Origin: VAZQ01 sp963758945
Lineage (GTDB): Bacteria; Pseudomonadota; Alphaproteobacteria; Rhizobiales; Xanthobacteraceae
DNA: 64,000 bases
NCBI GenBank assembly: GCA_963758945.1
Contig: CAVWXY010000017.1
Coordinates: 1-64,000, forward strand
Reading direction: 5' to 3'
Shown here: positions 10,409 through 18,982 of the stretch, one piece after another
Layout of the letters: each line of letters starts with the position of its first letter
Numbering within the stretch: the stretch's first letter is position 1
Position numbers and translations under genes: made by a program
Notes under the pieces: model-generated
What the model was told of the DNA's origin: nothing
Seen by the model: only the letters and a program-made list of their open reading frames with translations
Databases searched by the model: none

Positions 10409-10440
10409 CCACCGGTTTTGCCCCTCTTACGATATTCGCC
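10409..10440 (-). repeat. Right terminal inverted repeat of IS66-like element
   Basis: Mirror copy of the 8737-8768 end. It lies 51 bases upstream of the transposase start codon, where the transposase promoter would be expected. Confidence 0.85.
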
Positions 10441-10475
10441 AACGGTGGTGCATTTTCCGGGTTATATGTGAGGTG

Positions 10476-10496
10476 CGCGCGTGCAGCGCACGCGCG
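10476..10496 (-). terminator. GC hairpin after subtilisin-like gene
   Basis: A 9-bp stem with a 3-base loop (GCGCGTGC-AGC-GCACGCGC, extended by one C-G pair) lies 15-36 bases beyond the stop of the minus-strand protease gene. There is no U-run on the minus strand, so it may stabilise the 3' end rather than terminate on its own. Confidence 0.35.
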
Positions 10497-10511
10497 GTGA
10501 AAATGCGCGCC

Positions 10512-11864
10512 CTACTGCTGCTGCACCGTCGGTGCCGCCCGCAGGATCGAGGCCGCGGTGTGCGGCTCGGCGAGCTGCAGCGCCTTGAGCGGGTCGATCA
10601 GGCCGGGGCCAAAATTGTCGCCGCCCTCGCCCGGCCCAAGCCGCTTTGCACTCGCGGTCAGAATGCGGCGGATGTCGGCGGGCGTGAGCTTCGGATTGCG
10701 CTCGAGCAGCAGCGCCACGATGCCGCTCACCTCGGCGGCCGCGACCGAGGTGCCGGTGGTGAGCTGGTAGCTGCTCGCGGGCGCCGGCACCAGTATGTCG
10801 ACGCCGGGCGCAGCGACCGAGATATATTTACCGCGATTGGCACCGGCGAACAGCTTGTCATCGACGTCAGTCGCCGTCACCGCCATCACGTTCGGATCGG
10901 CAGCAGGGAAGAGCGGGGGAGATTTCGGCCCGGCATTGCCGGCGGCGGCGATCAGCACGACGCCTTTGTCGTAGGCCGCCTTGAGCGCGCGATCGAGCAA
11001 GGGATCCCGGGGACCGGCGAAGCTCATATTGATGATGCGGGCGCCCTGCCTCACCGACCAGTCGATGCCCTTGAGGATGTTGAACGTGGTGCTTTCGGCC
11101 TTTGCCGCGTCACTTGAGAAAGCACGCACGGCGAGCAGTCGCGCACCCGGCGCGATCCCCAGCAGCCGTTGGTGCGCGGCAATGGCGCCGGCCATGCCGG
11201 TGCCGTGCGGATGCGGCTTCTCCGGCGCGCCCACTGCATCGAAACGCTGCGTCACCGTGCCCTCGAGATCGGGGTGAGTAGCGTCGATTTCCGAATCGAT
11301 CACCGCGATCGGGACGTTGGTGCCCTTGACTATCCGGTGGACGTCGGAGATCTGGAGCTTCTCCAAGGCGTATTGCGCGGCATCGCCTAGTTGAGCAGCA
11401 TCGCCGCGCGCCGCTGGCGCGAGAGCAGCAGATTCCTGTTGCAGGGTGTACACGTAATTCGGCTGCGCAACCGCGACCAGCTGGATAGCGGCGAGCGCCC
11501 GGATGACCTGGGTGGGGCTTCTCCCGTTATCGACGCGGAAGCGCGCCACAGTCGAGCCGGTGATGGCCAGGTTTTCAGAGGCGAGCAACGTCAAGCCGAG
11601 ACTGGCGACCGTGGCTTGCAGCCGCTCCACGGTGATATTGCCCGCGATCTGCAGCACCACCTCGTCCTTGATGAAGCGGGTCTCGGTGGAGGTGGAACGT
11701 CGATGACCCGCTGGTCGAAACCTGACGGCAACTGCTGTTGGCCCGTGGGCGCGGGCGAAGGCGACTGGCCCCGGCCGGCCAAGCGACTGCTGCTGGCCCG
11801 CGGGCGCGGGCGGAGACGGCTGCTGCGGCGGAAGCCGGATGCTGCCTTGCACAGTGTTGAACAC
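10512..11864 (-). CDS. S8 subtilisin-like serine protease
   Basis: A 450-residue frame with an intact S8 triad: Asp190 (VPIAVIDSEID), His220 (PHPHGTGMAG) and Ser373 (TTGTSVAAAE), plus the oxyanion Asn310 (AAAGNAG). Residues about 65-145 (RFIKDEVVLQIAGNITVERL to VAVAQPNYVYTLQQ) resemble an inhibitor-I9/fervidolysin-type propeptide. The annotated start is a GTG with no ribosome-binding site and no signal peptide. The same frame continues upstream without a start codon to TAA at 11910-11912, which is the end of the FHA-like gene. Residues about 27-62 look shifted relative to the second copy's family. It was probably once the protease half of a larger secreted protein. The catalytic core is intact, but expression and export are doubtful. 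Confidence 0.7.
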   Translation of the reverse strand: MFNTVQGSIRLPPQQPSPPAPAGQQQSLGRPGPVAFARAHGPTAVAVRFRPAGHRRSTSTETRFIKDEVVLQIAGNITVERLQATVASLGLTLLASENLAITGSTVARFRVDNGRSPTQVIRALAAIQLVAVAQPNYVYTLQQESAALAPAARGDAAQLGDAAQYALEKLQISDVHRIVKGTNVPIAVIDSEIDATHPDLEGTVTQRFDAVGAPEKPHPHGTGMAGAIAAHQRLLGIAPGARLLAVRAFSSDAAKAESTTFNILKGIDWSVRQGARIINMSFAGPRDPLLDRALKAAYDKGVVLIAAAGNAGPKSPPLFPAADPNVMAVTATDVDDKLFAGANRGKYISVAAPGVDILVPAPASSYQLTTGTSVAAAEVSGIVALLLERNPKLTPADIRRILTASAKRLGPGEGGDNFGPGLIDPLKALQLAEPHTAASILRAAPTVQQQ

Positions 11865-11909
11865 CGGTGCGGTGCTGAGCGCGGTGAGTTGGACGGTACT
11901 GCCGAGATT

Positions 11910-14438
11910 TTAAATCACTTGTGCCTGCTGCGCGGCCTGCCGCGCCGACAGCGAGAGGAGGACTTCGGGCGAGAGTGGCGGCAGTGACGTCGCCGGCGGG
12001 AGTGACGCAGTGTTGATGGTAGTGCTACCCGCGGACGCAGTGTTGATGGTAGTGCTACCGGCGGACGCAGTGTTGATGGTAGTGCTGCCGGCAGACGAGT
12101 GCTGCTTGTAGTGTCGCCCGGGGACGGCTGGTTGGATGTGGTGCCGCCAGAAGGGTTGCCACCCGAGGAAGGGATGACCGTGACGCTTACAGCAGCCGAT
12201 GAATTCGAAATCGTGCCCAGGTTCTGTCCGACCTGAACGCCCCAGGTGCTTCCGCTGTCCACTAGCATCGTTCCGGTGACGGAGACGTTGCTGACTGTTC
12301 CTGCGTTCGTTCCCGCAAGCGTGCCAACAAATTGCGAGTTTAGGCCGTTCACCGTGACGTCGGTCAGATTGAGGTTGCGGACGATGCCGGCGTGACCGAT
12401 GGTGTCGAACAGCGCGACACTCTTGGAGTCGGAAGGCGCGTTGATCGTCACATTCGAGACGGTCAGGTTCTGACCATCGAACAGGCCAGTGAAATTCGGG
12501 ATCGGCGAGAAATTCGCGATCGAATTGTTGACGTTTTTGATGTCTCTGCCGAGCGCGTAGGTGCCGCCAGGATTGTTGCGGACATTCTGCAGATCGAAGG
12601 CGGTATTCACGAGCATATAGGCCGTGAGTTTGCCGCTGACAAATTGCGAATAATTTTCCGCGGGGTTGACGTAGCTCGTGGAGTTCAAGCCGCTGCCGGC
12701 CGGATTGACGGACGGATTGAAGAAGATCGAGACCGTGCCGGCGCTATCAGAAAAGCTGACACTGCCCTCAACTAAGCTGACGGTTCCTGATCCAGTCCCG
12801 CTATTGTCGGCACGCAGGACCAAATTGCCTTTCCCATCATTTTCAATCCGGCTCCCCGTTTGCACAATGACGTCGTGATAGGCGCTCAGCGTCAGCGTGG
12901 TCGCCGCGCTCCACACGACATGCGCGCCGTGTTCGACCTTAATGTCACCGACTTGAGAACCAGGACTACCAGCTCTGCCGGTCGTCACCACGACATTGCT
13001 GGAGTCAAGGGCGTTAGACAGATCTTTATCGTTGAAGACGTTGGGAATTCCTCTCGATGGGTTGGGGATAATGGACACGTCGAACGGATCAAGCAGCAGC
13101 GTTCCCACCTTACCGTTCGGGGCCCGCGTGTCGGTCGTGCCGCTGTAGTTCAGGAGTTGTTGGCTCGACGTCTCCACGAACCCGCCGTCGCCGCCTTGCA
13201 GGCCGCCGCGAGCGAGGATGGTGCCGGCGAAGGTGGTCTGGCTGTCGGACCAGAGGATGACCTTGCCGCCGTTGCCGCGCTCGGTCGCCGAGGCTTTGAT
13301 GGTGGTCGCGCCGTCGACGCTCACCGTGGTCGCGGTCGGAATGACGTAGGGTTCGAGCTTGGCGGTCTGATTCTTGACCACGCTCGTATTGGGCCGGCCG
13401 CCGCCCCAGTCGCCGCCGATCAGCACCTTGCCGCCGCCGGCGCGGCCGGAGGCGTCGACGCGCGCGTTAGCGAGCTTAATGTGCTCGCCGGTCACTAGGA
13501 TGGTGCCGCCCTTGGCATTCCTGTGCTTGCCGGCCGCTGATAGTGTACCGGAGATTTTGACGGTCTGCGCCGGTGCGCCAGCGGGCTTGCTCGCTCCGGT
13601 CGCGGCGGCAAGCACGATCATGCCGTTGCGGCGGCCGATCGCATTGGCCTTGATCACGCCGCGTGGTGTTGATGACGGAATTGACCACGGTGCGCGCCGC
13701 CGCCGCGGTGAGCTCCACCCGTCCGCCATTGGCCCTGATCTTGCCCTCGTTGCTCACCAGCGATTTGAGCGGCCTGCCGGTGGAGACGTCGATCACCTTG
13801 GAAGCGACGCTGTCGCCGACCGCGAGCGTGATCAGCTTGTCGCCGTACATGTCGAGGGTGAAGCTGTTGCCGGAGGCGAGCGCCACGGTGCCGAGCGTGG
13901 CGGTGATGGTGCCGGTGTTGCGCACGCCGGGCGCCACCAGCGCGGCGAAGCCGCCGCTGGTCGCGGTGATGCGGCCGTGGTTGACGATCGAGGCGTCCGG
14001 CCGGCCCGGAATGTTGAAGTTGTAGCGACCGGCCATGAAGTCGGAATTCTTGATGTCGTTGGTGGTGGCGAGGAAGCCCGCGGTGTTCACCACGGCGCCG
14101 GGGCCGAACAGGACGCCGTCGCGGTTGATGAGGAAGACGCGGCCGTTGGCGGTGAGCGTGCCAAGAATTTCGGAGGGCCCGAGCCCGCCGGTCACTCTGT
14201 TGAGCGCGACCGACGAGCTCGAAGGCTGATTGAAGCGCACGTTCTCGCCGACGCCGATATTGAACGTGTTCCAGTTGATGATCGCGCTGTTGGTCGACTG
14301 GTTGACGATCACCGCCGGGCCGCCCTGGCCCTGGATCGTGGCCGCGCCGCCCACGACGGTGCCGCCGTCGGGCCCGGCCGCTACCGACGCCACCCCAAGC
14401 GCCAGCAGCGCCGTGGCGGCAAGCAACACGCTGCGCAT
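11910..14438 (-). pseudogene. Filamentous-haemagglutinin-like secreted exoprotein (TpsA type)
   Basis: The ATG at 14438 starts a signal peptide (MRSVLLAATALLALGVASVA) followed by a two-partner-secretion domain: IIWNTFNIG-like INWNTFNIGVGENVRFNQP, then NRVTGGLGPSEILGTLTANG and VFLINRDGVLFGPGAVVNT (residues about 50-130). The passenger is Gly/Thr/Asn-rich with right-handed beta-helix character (GGKVILWSDSQTTFAG, NGLNSQFVGTLAGTNAGTV). A one-base insertion near 13665 (after VVNSVINTT, before GVIKANAIGRR) shifts the frame. A second shift near 12100 restores it for the C-terminal SAGSTTINTA repeats and the end ARQAAQAQVI before TAA at 11910. Such proteins are exported by a TpsB/ShlB-type pore; none is in the window. 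The subtilisin-like frame follows directly and in register. Confidence 0.75.
12011..12100 (-). repeat. 30-bp x3 tandem repeat in exoprotein C-terminus
   Basis: Three 30-base units at 12011, 12041 and 12071 start TGTTGATGGTAGTGCTACC or a close variant. On the minus strand, in the restored frame, each encodes the ten-residue block STTINTASAG. Copies are nearly identical, which points to recent slippage in a surface-exposed Ser/Thr-rich tail. Confidence 0.85.
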
Positions 14439-15299
14439 GTGAGGCAGGCCTGTCACGTTACAGCGGAGCGCTCAAAATGAAGAAGAGCCGCATCTTGAGC
14501 CCTTGGTCCGTTCTTTGTTCGTAGCTGAGATAGCCCCCGACCGGACATGGTCTCCCACTTGGCAAGTGTGAGGCATACAACCGTGTCTATGAGCAATCCT
14601 GCGGATCGAGTTGAGATCATCACATCGGTTCAGCGGCGTCGGCGCTGAGGCACCCGAACACCCGCATCTACGAGAAGACCGGGGGCTCGCGAACGCACCC
14701 CCTGATTGCTATTGTTGTTTGTCCCTGGGCGTTCTGCCTCTGCTGAGCCAGCGCTGGAACGGTCAGTACCAGCATAGCTGGCAGTTTGATTTCGTCAGCC
14801 CATCCCACCTACGTACGGATATAGACGCGCGTGGCAAGAGGGCGCAAAAAATTGTCCACGTGGCGAAGCCCACCTAGCTGCACAAAAGAGCATCAGCTCC
14901 AGCGTCGGTCCCACACGCCTAAGGAGAGGGCGGCGCCGACAATTCATATTTGCGCGCAAGGCGGGGCTGTGGGGTGGGGATCGGGCAGCCCGACGCGCGC
15001 TACTGTTAAATCTCTCGGCTTCTTGGCCGCTGCTTTGCCCCGCGGACTTGTTACTCCGCGCAAAATATTTGCTAGCCACGGTGAACTCACACGGCACTAC
15101 GAGTGACGAACGGGCAATTGCTGACACCTAATTGGAGCCGGCCGGGACTGACTGCCCTGGCCGGCTATTAGGAGAGCTCCCAAAGTCACGTCGGCGCGTT
15201 TGAGACGCATGATTGCTGCGCAGGCAAGACCCCTCCTTTGCGCCATTTGGATTGAAGCCAAGTCCTGTTCACAATCCAGGGCTGAAAAAGGTCCTGTTG
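14439..15299. other. Intergenic stretch upstream of exoprotein gene
   Basis: About 860 bases holding the presumed promoter region of the FHA-like gene. Open frames on both strands (for example 14795-15127 minus) lack family motifs and plausible translation signals. No repeat, hairpin or operator was recognised. Confidence 0.4.
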
Positions 15300-16045
15300 G
15301 GTCAGCCTACCGCCTGGCAGGGGCAAAATTGACACCATGGCTGCCATGAACAAATCTTTGGCGCGGGATAGCAAATCTCAAGACAGGGGGCAAAAGCGCG
15401 CCTGCCGGTGATGACGGCGGCGCTTTGCTTTTGCTGCCCCTGAACACTTCACCGGCTCCAAACGCGGACGCCCCTCATGGCCTGATTTGCCGATTTGCGG
15501 CAGGCCCGGATGAACCCCAGCCATCAAGTGTTTGGCGCAAAGCAACAATTCTGCACGGGGGGCAAGGGGACTAAGAAGTCGATTTGCCGATGAACGGCGG
15601 GTACCAGGGGTAAGGACGGTGGCGCTTTGCTTTTGCTGCCCCTGAAAACTTCACGGCTCCGAACGCGGACTGCCCGGCCGTCATGTTCTGATTTGCCGAT
15701 TCCCGGCAGGCCCGGGATGAACCCAAGCCACAATGGCAGCGACGAACAAATGTTCGGCGCAAAGCAACAAGTCCTGCGCCGAGGGCAGGGCGACTAAAAA
15801 GTCGATATGCCAATGAACCGCAGGGCAACCACGGGTAATGACGCCAGCGGCGCCGCTAGCCGCCTCTAAAACTTCACGGCTCCAAGGCGGACTGCCCTGC
15901 CGTCATGTTCTGAATTTGCCAATACGCCGCAGGCCCGGGATGAACCCAAGCCACCATGGCAGCGACGAACAAATGTTTGGCGCAGCGCAACAAGTCCTGC
16001 ACCGGCTGGTCGACTAAGCCAAAAATCGGGTCAACTGGCACTAAG
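15300..16045. repeat. Tandem array B of about 150-220-bp units
   Basis: Four degenerate units start near 15300, 15481, 15681 and 15902 and share GGATGAACCCCAGCCA (or a variant), GCGACGAACAAATGTT, TTGGCGCAAAGCAACAA and CTTCACGGCTCC with array A at 1673-2200. The last unit and the sequence following it match 2057-2495 almost base for base, so a segment of about 0.85 kb is duplicated in direct orientation. Array B carries one more, more diverged, unit than array A. It has no coding potential and the role is unknown. Confidence 0.8.
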
Positions 16046-16071
16046 TGGAGTTATTCTTCGAGGGACGACCA

Positions 16072-16491
16072 TGGCTGAGCAACCTGTGAACCTAGCATAT
16101 GCCGTTTACCTCGGCGTGTTCAGTCGAGCCGAACAACGAGTTCTTGCAAGCGATCTTCAAGGCAATCGCGGATGACGGCGGCAGATGTGTCGCTACCCTC
16201 GCAATGCTTGCCCGCAACTCGAACACCAGCAAGTCAACCACGCGCAATGCGATTTCACGAGCAGTCGCAATCGGCCTTCTCGAAAAGACCGAGCGCCGCT
16301 CTTACTGCGCTGTCTCGCTGCCCAACATCCTGACCTACGCGAAGCGCGCAAAACCCGACAAGCGCACCGGGCATGTAGATTCCAACGTCAGCACCGTGAG
16401 GAACCATCAGCGCTTCAGTGAGGTTCATTTGAGGAGCCCGGTTGTCGGTCGAGGCCGAGGCACGGTTACCGACCACAGTCTCCCCATTTGA
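16072..16491 (+). pseudogene. Helix-turn-helix protein remnant, copy B
   Basis: As in copy A, ATG 16072 opens MAEQPVNLAYAVYLGVFSRA and stops after about 30 codons. The conserved remainder is in the next frame (16099-16491): LQAIFKAIADDGGRCVATLA, NTSKSTTRNAISRAVAIGLL and EKTERRSYCAVSLPNILTYA. The join would be at the EQRV/LQA boundary near 16140, so one frameshift disables it. It resembles small rhizobial winged-helix proteins; the C-terminal 45 residues after LPNILT look random. Better preserved than copy A, which has extra shifts after NTSK. Confidence 0.6.
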
Positions 16492-16779
16492 ACGGTGCAA
16501 TGCGAAATCTTAATCACAGCGACCTTGGCCGCGATGCTTGCCACCCCGGCGCAAGCGCGGACGCCAGACAAGGTTAGCCCGGACCACATTAGCGCTGCGC
16601 GGATACAGAACGAAACGCTGTGGCCAGATCCGACCCCCGCGGTTGCGGCAACGAGGCCGTGGTCCAGAAAGCCAATTGGCATAGTCGTCAACTGTGTCTT
16701 CGCTTCCGATTAGTTACGGGAATGGCGCGCTTTGCCTTCCCACCACACTACAGCGTGCGATCGGCATGGCTCGATTGTC
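16492..16779. other. Short non-coding or unrecognised segment
   Basis: About 290 bases between the HTH remnant and the protease remnant. A plus-strand GTG frame at 16495-16713 begins with a signal-like run (ILITATLAAMLATPAQA) but shows no family match and no ribosome-binding site, so it is not called a gene. Confidence 0.35.
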
Positions 16780-17747
16780 GGGTTTTTGCGGGCTCGTAGC
16801 AGTGGCGCAGCCGCAATACCTCTACGCCTTGGACCAGCAAGCCGGTGATCAGGCGCCAGCCTCGCGCGGCGATCCCACCCAGGGCGACGAGGCGCAATAC
16901 ATCCTCGAGAAGCATCGCCGACGTCCACCGCCTGGTCCGCGGCACCAACGTGCCGATCGCGGTGATCAACTCGCAGATCGACGTCACCCATCCCGATCTC
17001 GAGGGCGTGGTGGCGCAGCGCTACGACGCGGTCGGCGCCGAGGATGAGCCGCACGCGCACGGCACCGGCATGGCGGGCGCCATCGCCGCGCACCAGCGCC
17101 TGCTCGGGACCGCGCCGGCGGCGCGGCTGCTCGCCGTGCACGCCTTCTCGACCGGCACGGCCACCGCCGAGAGCACCACCTTCAACATCCTCAAGGGCAT
17201 GAACTGGGCGGTGAACCAGGGCGCCCGCGTCATCAATATGAGCTTCGCCGGTCCCAAGGATCCCTCGCTCGAGCGCGCGATCAAGGTCGCCTACGACAAG
17301 GGCATCGTGCTCGTCGCCGCCGCCGGCAATGCCGGGCCGAAATCGCCGCCGCTGTTTCCCGGCGCCGATCCCTACGTGATCGCGGTGACGGCGACCGACG
17401 TCGAGGACAAGCTGTTCGCCGGCGCCAACCGCGGCAAATACATCTCGGTGGCGGCGCCCGGCGTCGACATCCTGGTGCCGGCGCCGGAGAACAACTACCA
17501 GCTCACCACCGGCACCTCGGTGGCGGCCGCCGAGGTGAGCGGCATCGTGGCGCTGCTCATCGAACGCAATCCCAAGCTCACGCCCGCCGACGTCCGCCGC
17601 ATCCTCACCGCGAGCGCGCGCCGGCTCGCGCCGGGCGAACGCGACGACAATTTCGGCTCCGGCCTGATCGACCCGCTCAAGGCCCTGCAGCTCGCCGATC
17701 CGCGCACCGCCACCACCACGCCGCCGCGGACGCTGCGGCAGCGCTAA
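16780..17747 (+). pseudogene. Second subtilisin-like protease, 5'-truncated, Asp to Asn
   Basis: The plus-strand copy starts abruptly with propeptide-end sequence LVAVAQPQYLYALDQQAGDQ and AQYILEK near 16790-16910, then shifts frame and continues IADVHRLVRGTNVPIAVINS to the stop at 17747. It is about 80% identical to the protease at 10512-11864. His (HAHGTGMAG), Asn (AAAGNAG) and Ser (TTGTSVAAAE) are kept, but the catalytic Asp of AVIDS is Asn here (AAC at 16968-16970). The signal, adhesin part and most of the propeptide are absent. Lack of the Asp plus the frameshift indicates a dead copy. It is inverted relative to the first. Confidence 0.8.
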
Positions 17748-17800
17748 AGCTCGTTCCGCTGGAGTTGACGCACAACGCCCGCCGCACGCTCGGTCGGGCT

Positions 17801-17827
17801 CCCTCTCCCCCGCTTGCGGGGAGAGGG
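17801..17827. repeat. REP-like palindrome (CCCTCTCCCC type)
   Basis: CCCTCTCCCCCG, a short TTG-type loop and CGGGGAGAGGG form an 11-bp GC hairpin 54 bases after the protease stop. Palindromes of this wording are scattered between genes in many Rhizobiales. It could act as a transcript end for the upstream gene. Confidence 0.7.
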
Positions 17828-17991
17828 TGGCGTGAGGAGGGACTCGCTATGCGCTCAGCGGAGCCGCGCGCGCACTGCCGCCGCGCATGTAGCGTCGATT
17901 CTTCTTGCAACGCGGGCCTCGTACATGACCATACGGCGCCCGAGCGGCGGTGCGCCGGTTGACCGGCTGCGTCGATCGAGATGGAGGATCA

Positions 17992-18773
17992 ATGCCGGGC
18001 AAGATGATCGACCTTTCGGTGCCGCTCGAGAACGGCGGGGCGCCCGATCCAGCCGGGCGCCCGAAGATCGAAACTCGACCCACCGGCAAACCGCTGCCGA
18101 TCTGATCAAGTTCTTTCCCGGCCTGCGGGAAGAGGACCTGCCTGACAAGGAGGGCTGGGCTTTCGAGCGCGTCCGGCTGTCGACTCACAGCGGAACGCAT
18201 CTCGATGCGCCCTATCACTATGCTTCGACCATGGACCAGGGTCGTCGGGCGATCACGATCGACGAGGTCCCGCTCGAGTGGTGCGTCCAGCCCGGCATCA
18301 AGCTCGACTGTCGAAAATTCCCCGATGGCTATGTCGTGACCGCACGCGACGTCGAATTGGAGCTCGAACGGATCGGCCATACCCTGTCTCCGCTGGAAAT
18401 CGTCCTGGTCAATACGCGCGCAGGTTCGACCTATGGCGAAACGAATTATGCCGACACGGGCTGCGGGATGGGCCGGGAGGCGACCCTCTATCTGCTCGAC
18501 CGCGGCGTACGCGTGACCGGCACCGATGCCTGGAGCTGGGACGCCCCGTTCGTTCATACCGCCAGGAGGTACGCGCAGACCGCCGACGCGAGCCTGATCT
18601 GGGAGGGACACAAAGCGGGGCGCAAAATCGGCTATTGCCACCTGGAGAAGCTGCACAATCTCGAGGCCTTGCCTGCCAAAGGCTTCACGGTCAGCTGCTT
18701 TCCGGTGAAAGTACGCGGCGCATCCGCCGGCTGGACCCGGGCCGTGGCGATATTCGAAGAAATGCCTGCATAG
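17992..18773 (+). CDS. Cyclase-family (kynurenine-formamidase-like) hydrolase, frameshifted
   Basis: The ATG at 17992 follows a good ribosome-binding site (GGAGG, 17984-17988) and gives MPGKMIDLSVPLENGG, but the frame stops near 18104. After a one-base shift near 18085 the family sequence continues (HRQTAADLIKFFPGL) to TAG at 18773. The core has the cyclase metal motif HSGTHLDAPYHY and the downstream GTDAWSWDAPF, HEGHK-like WEGHKAG and GYCHLEKLHNLEALP. Members hydrolyse amides or lactones with a metal centre. The gene lies about 210 bases before a UbiD decarboxylase gene on the same strand, which suggests a shared ring or side-chain breakdown pathway. The frameshift could be real decay or a base-call error, as the rest is intact. 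Confidence 0.75.
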
Positions 18774-18982
18774 CGCGCGACCCCTTGCGCAGCCGAGGAC
18801 CGAGCCCCGATGGGATGTGCAATTTTCGTTTCCGTGCAATCATGTCGTAGGGACTTGAACATTCCGCACTTCTCCGCCGACGCACCGAGCGAACCGCACT
18901 CGCTCCGCGCGGCTCCATCCGACATTCCGTTGCAAATGGGCGATCCGTGACAACGCTGGAAGAAGGTCAGAAGAGGACGGGC

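Larger units (their letters stand above)
8737..10440 (-). mobile_element. IS66-like insertion element with 32-bp inverted repeats
   Basis: The element is bounded by near-perfect inverted repeats: the left end begins GGCGATATTGGTAAGAGGGG and the complement of the right end begins GGCGAATATCGTAAGAGGGG, both continuing CAAAACCGG. It spans about 1.70 kb and contains one degenerate transposase on the minus strand. No target-site duplication is visible: the 8 flanking bases are GCACCTTA on the left and AACGGTGG on the right. That suggests flank rearrangement or age. It lies 71 bases beyond the stop codon of the subtilisin-like gene. Confidence 0.85.

Noticed and set aside
12011..12100. Possible CRISPR array (three 30-bp repeats)
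   Set aside because: Units are contiguous with no spacers and are in frame inside a Ser/Thr-rich protein tail, so they are a coding tandem repeat.
14795..15127. 110-codon minus-strand frame in the gap upstream of the exoprotein
   Set aside because: No motif or translation signal. The stretch is degenerate like the rest of the island.
16495..16713. Small secreted protein with a signal-like start
   Set aside because: Composition after the hydrophobic run is random, there is no ribosome-binding site and no homologous copy in array A.
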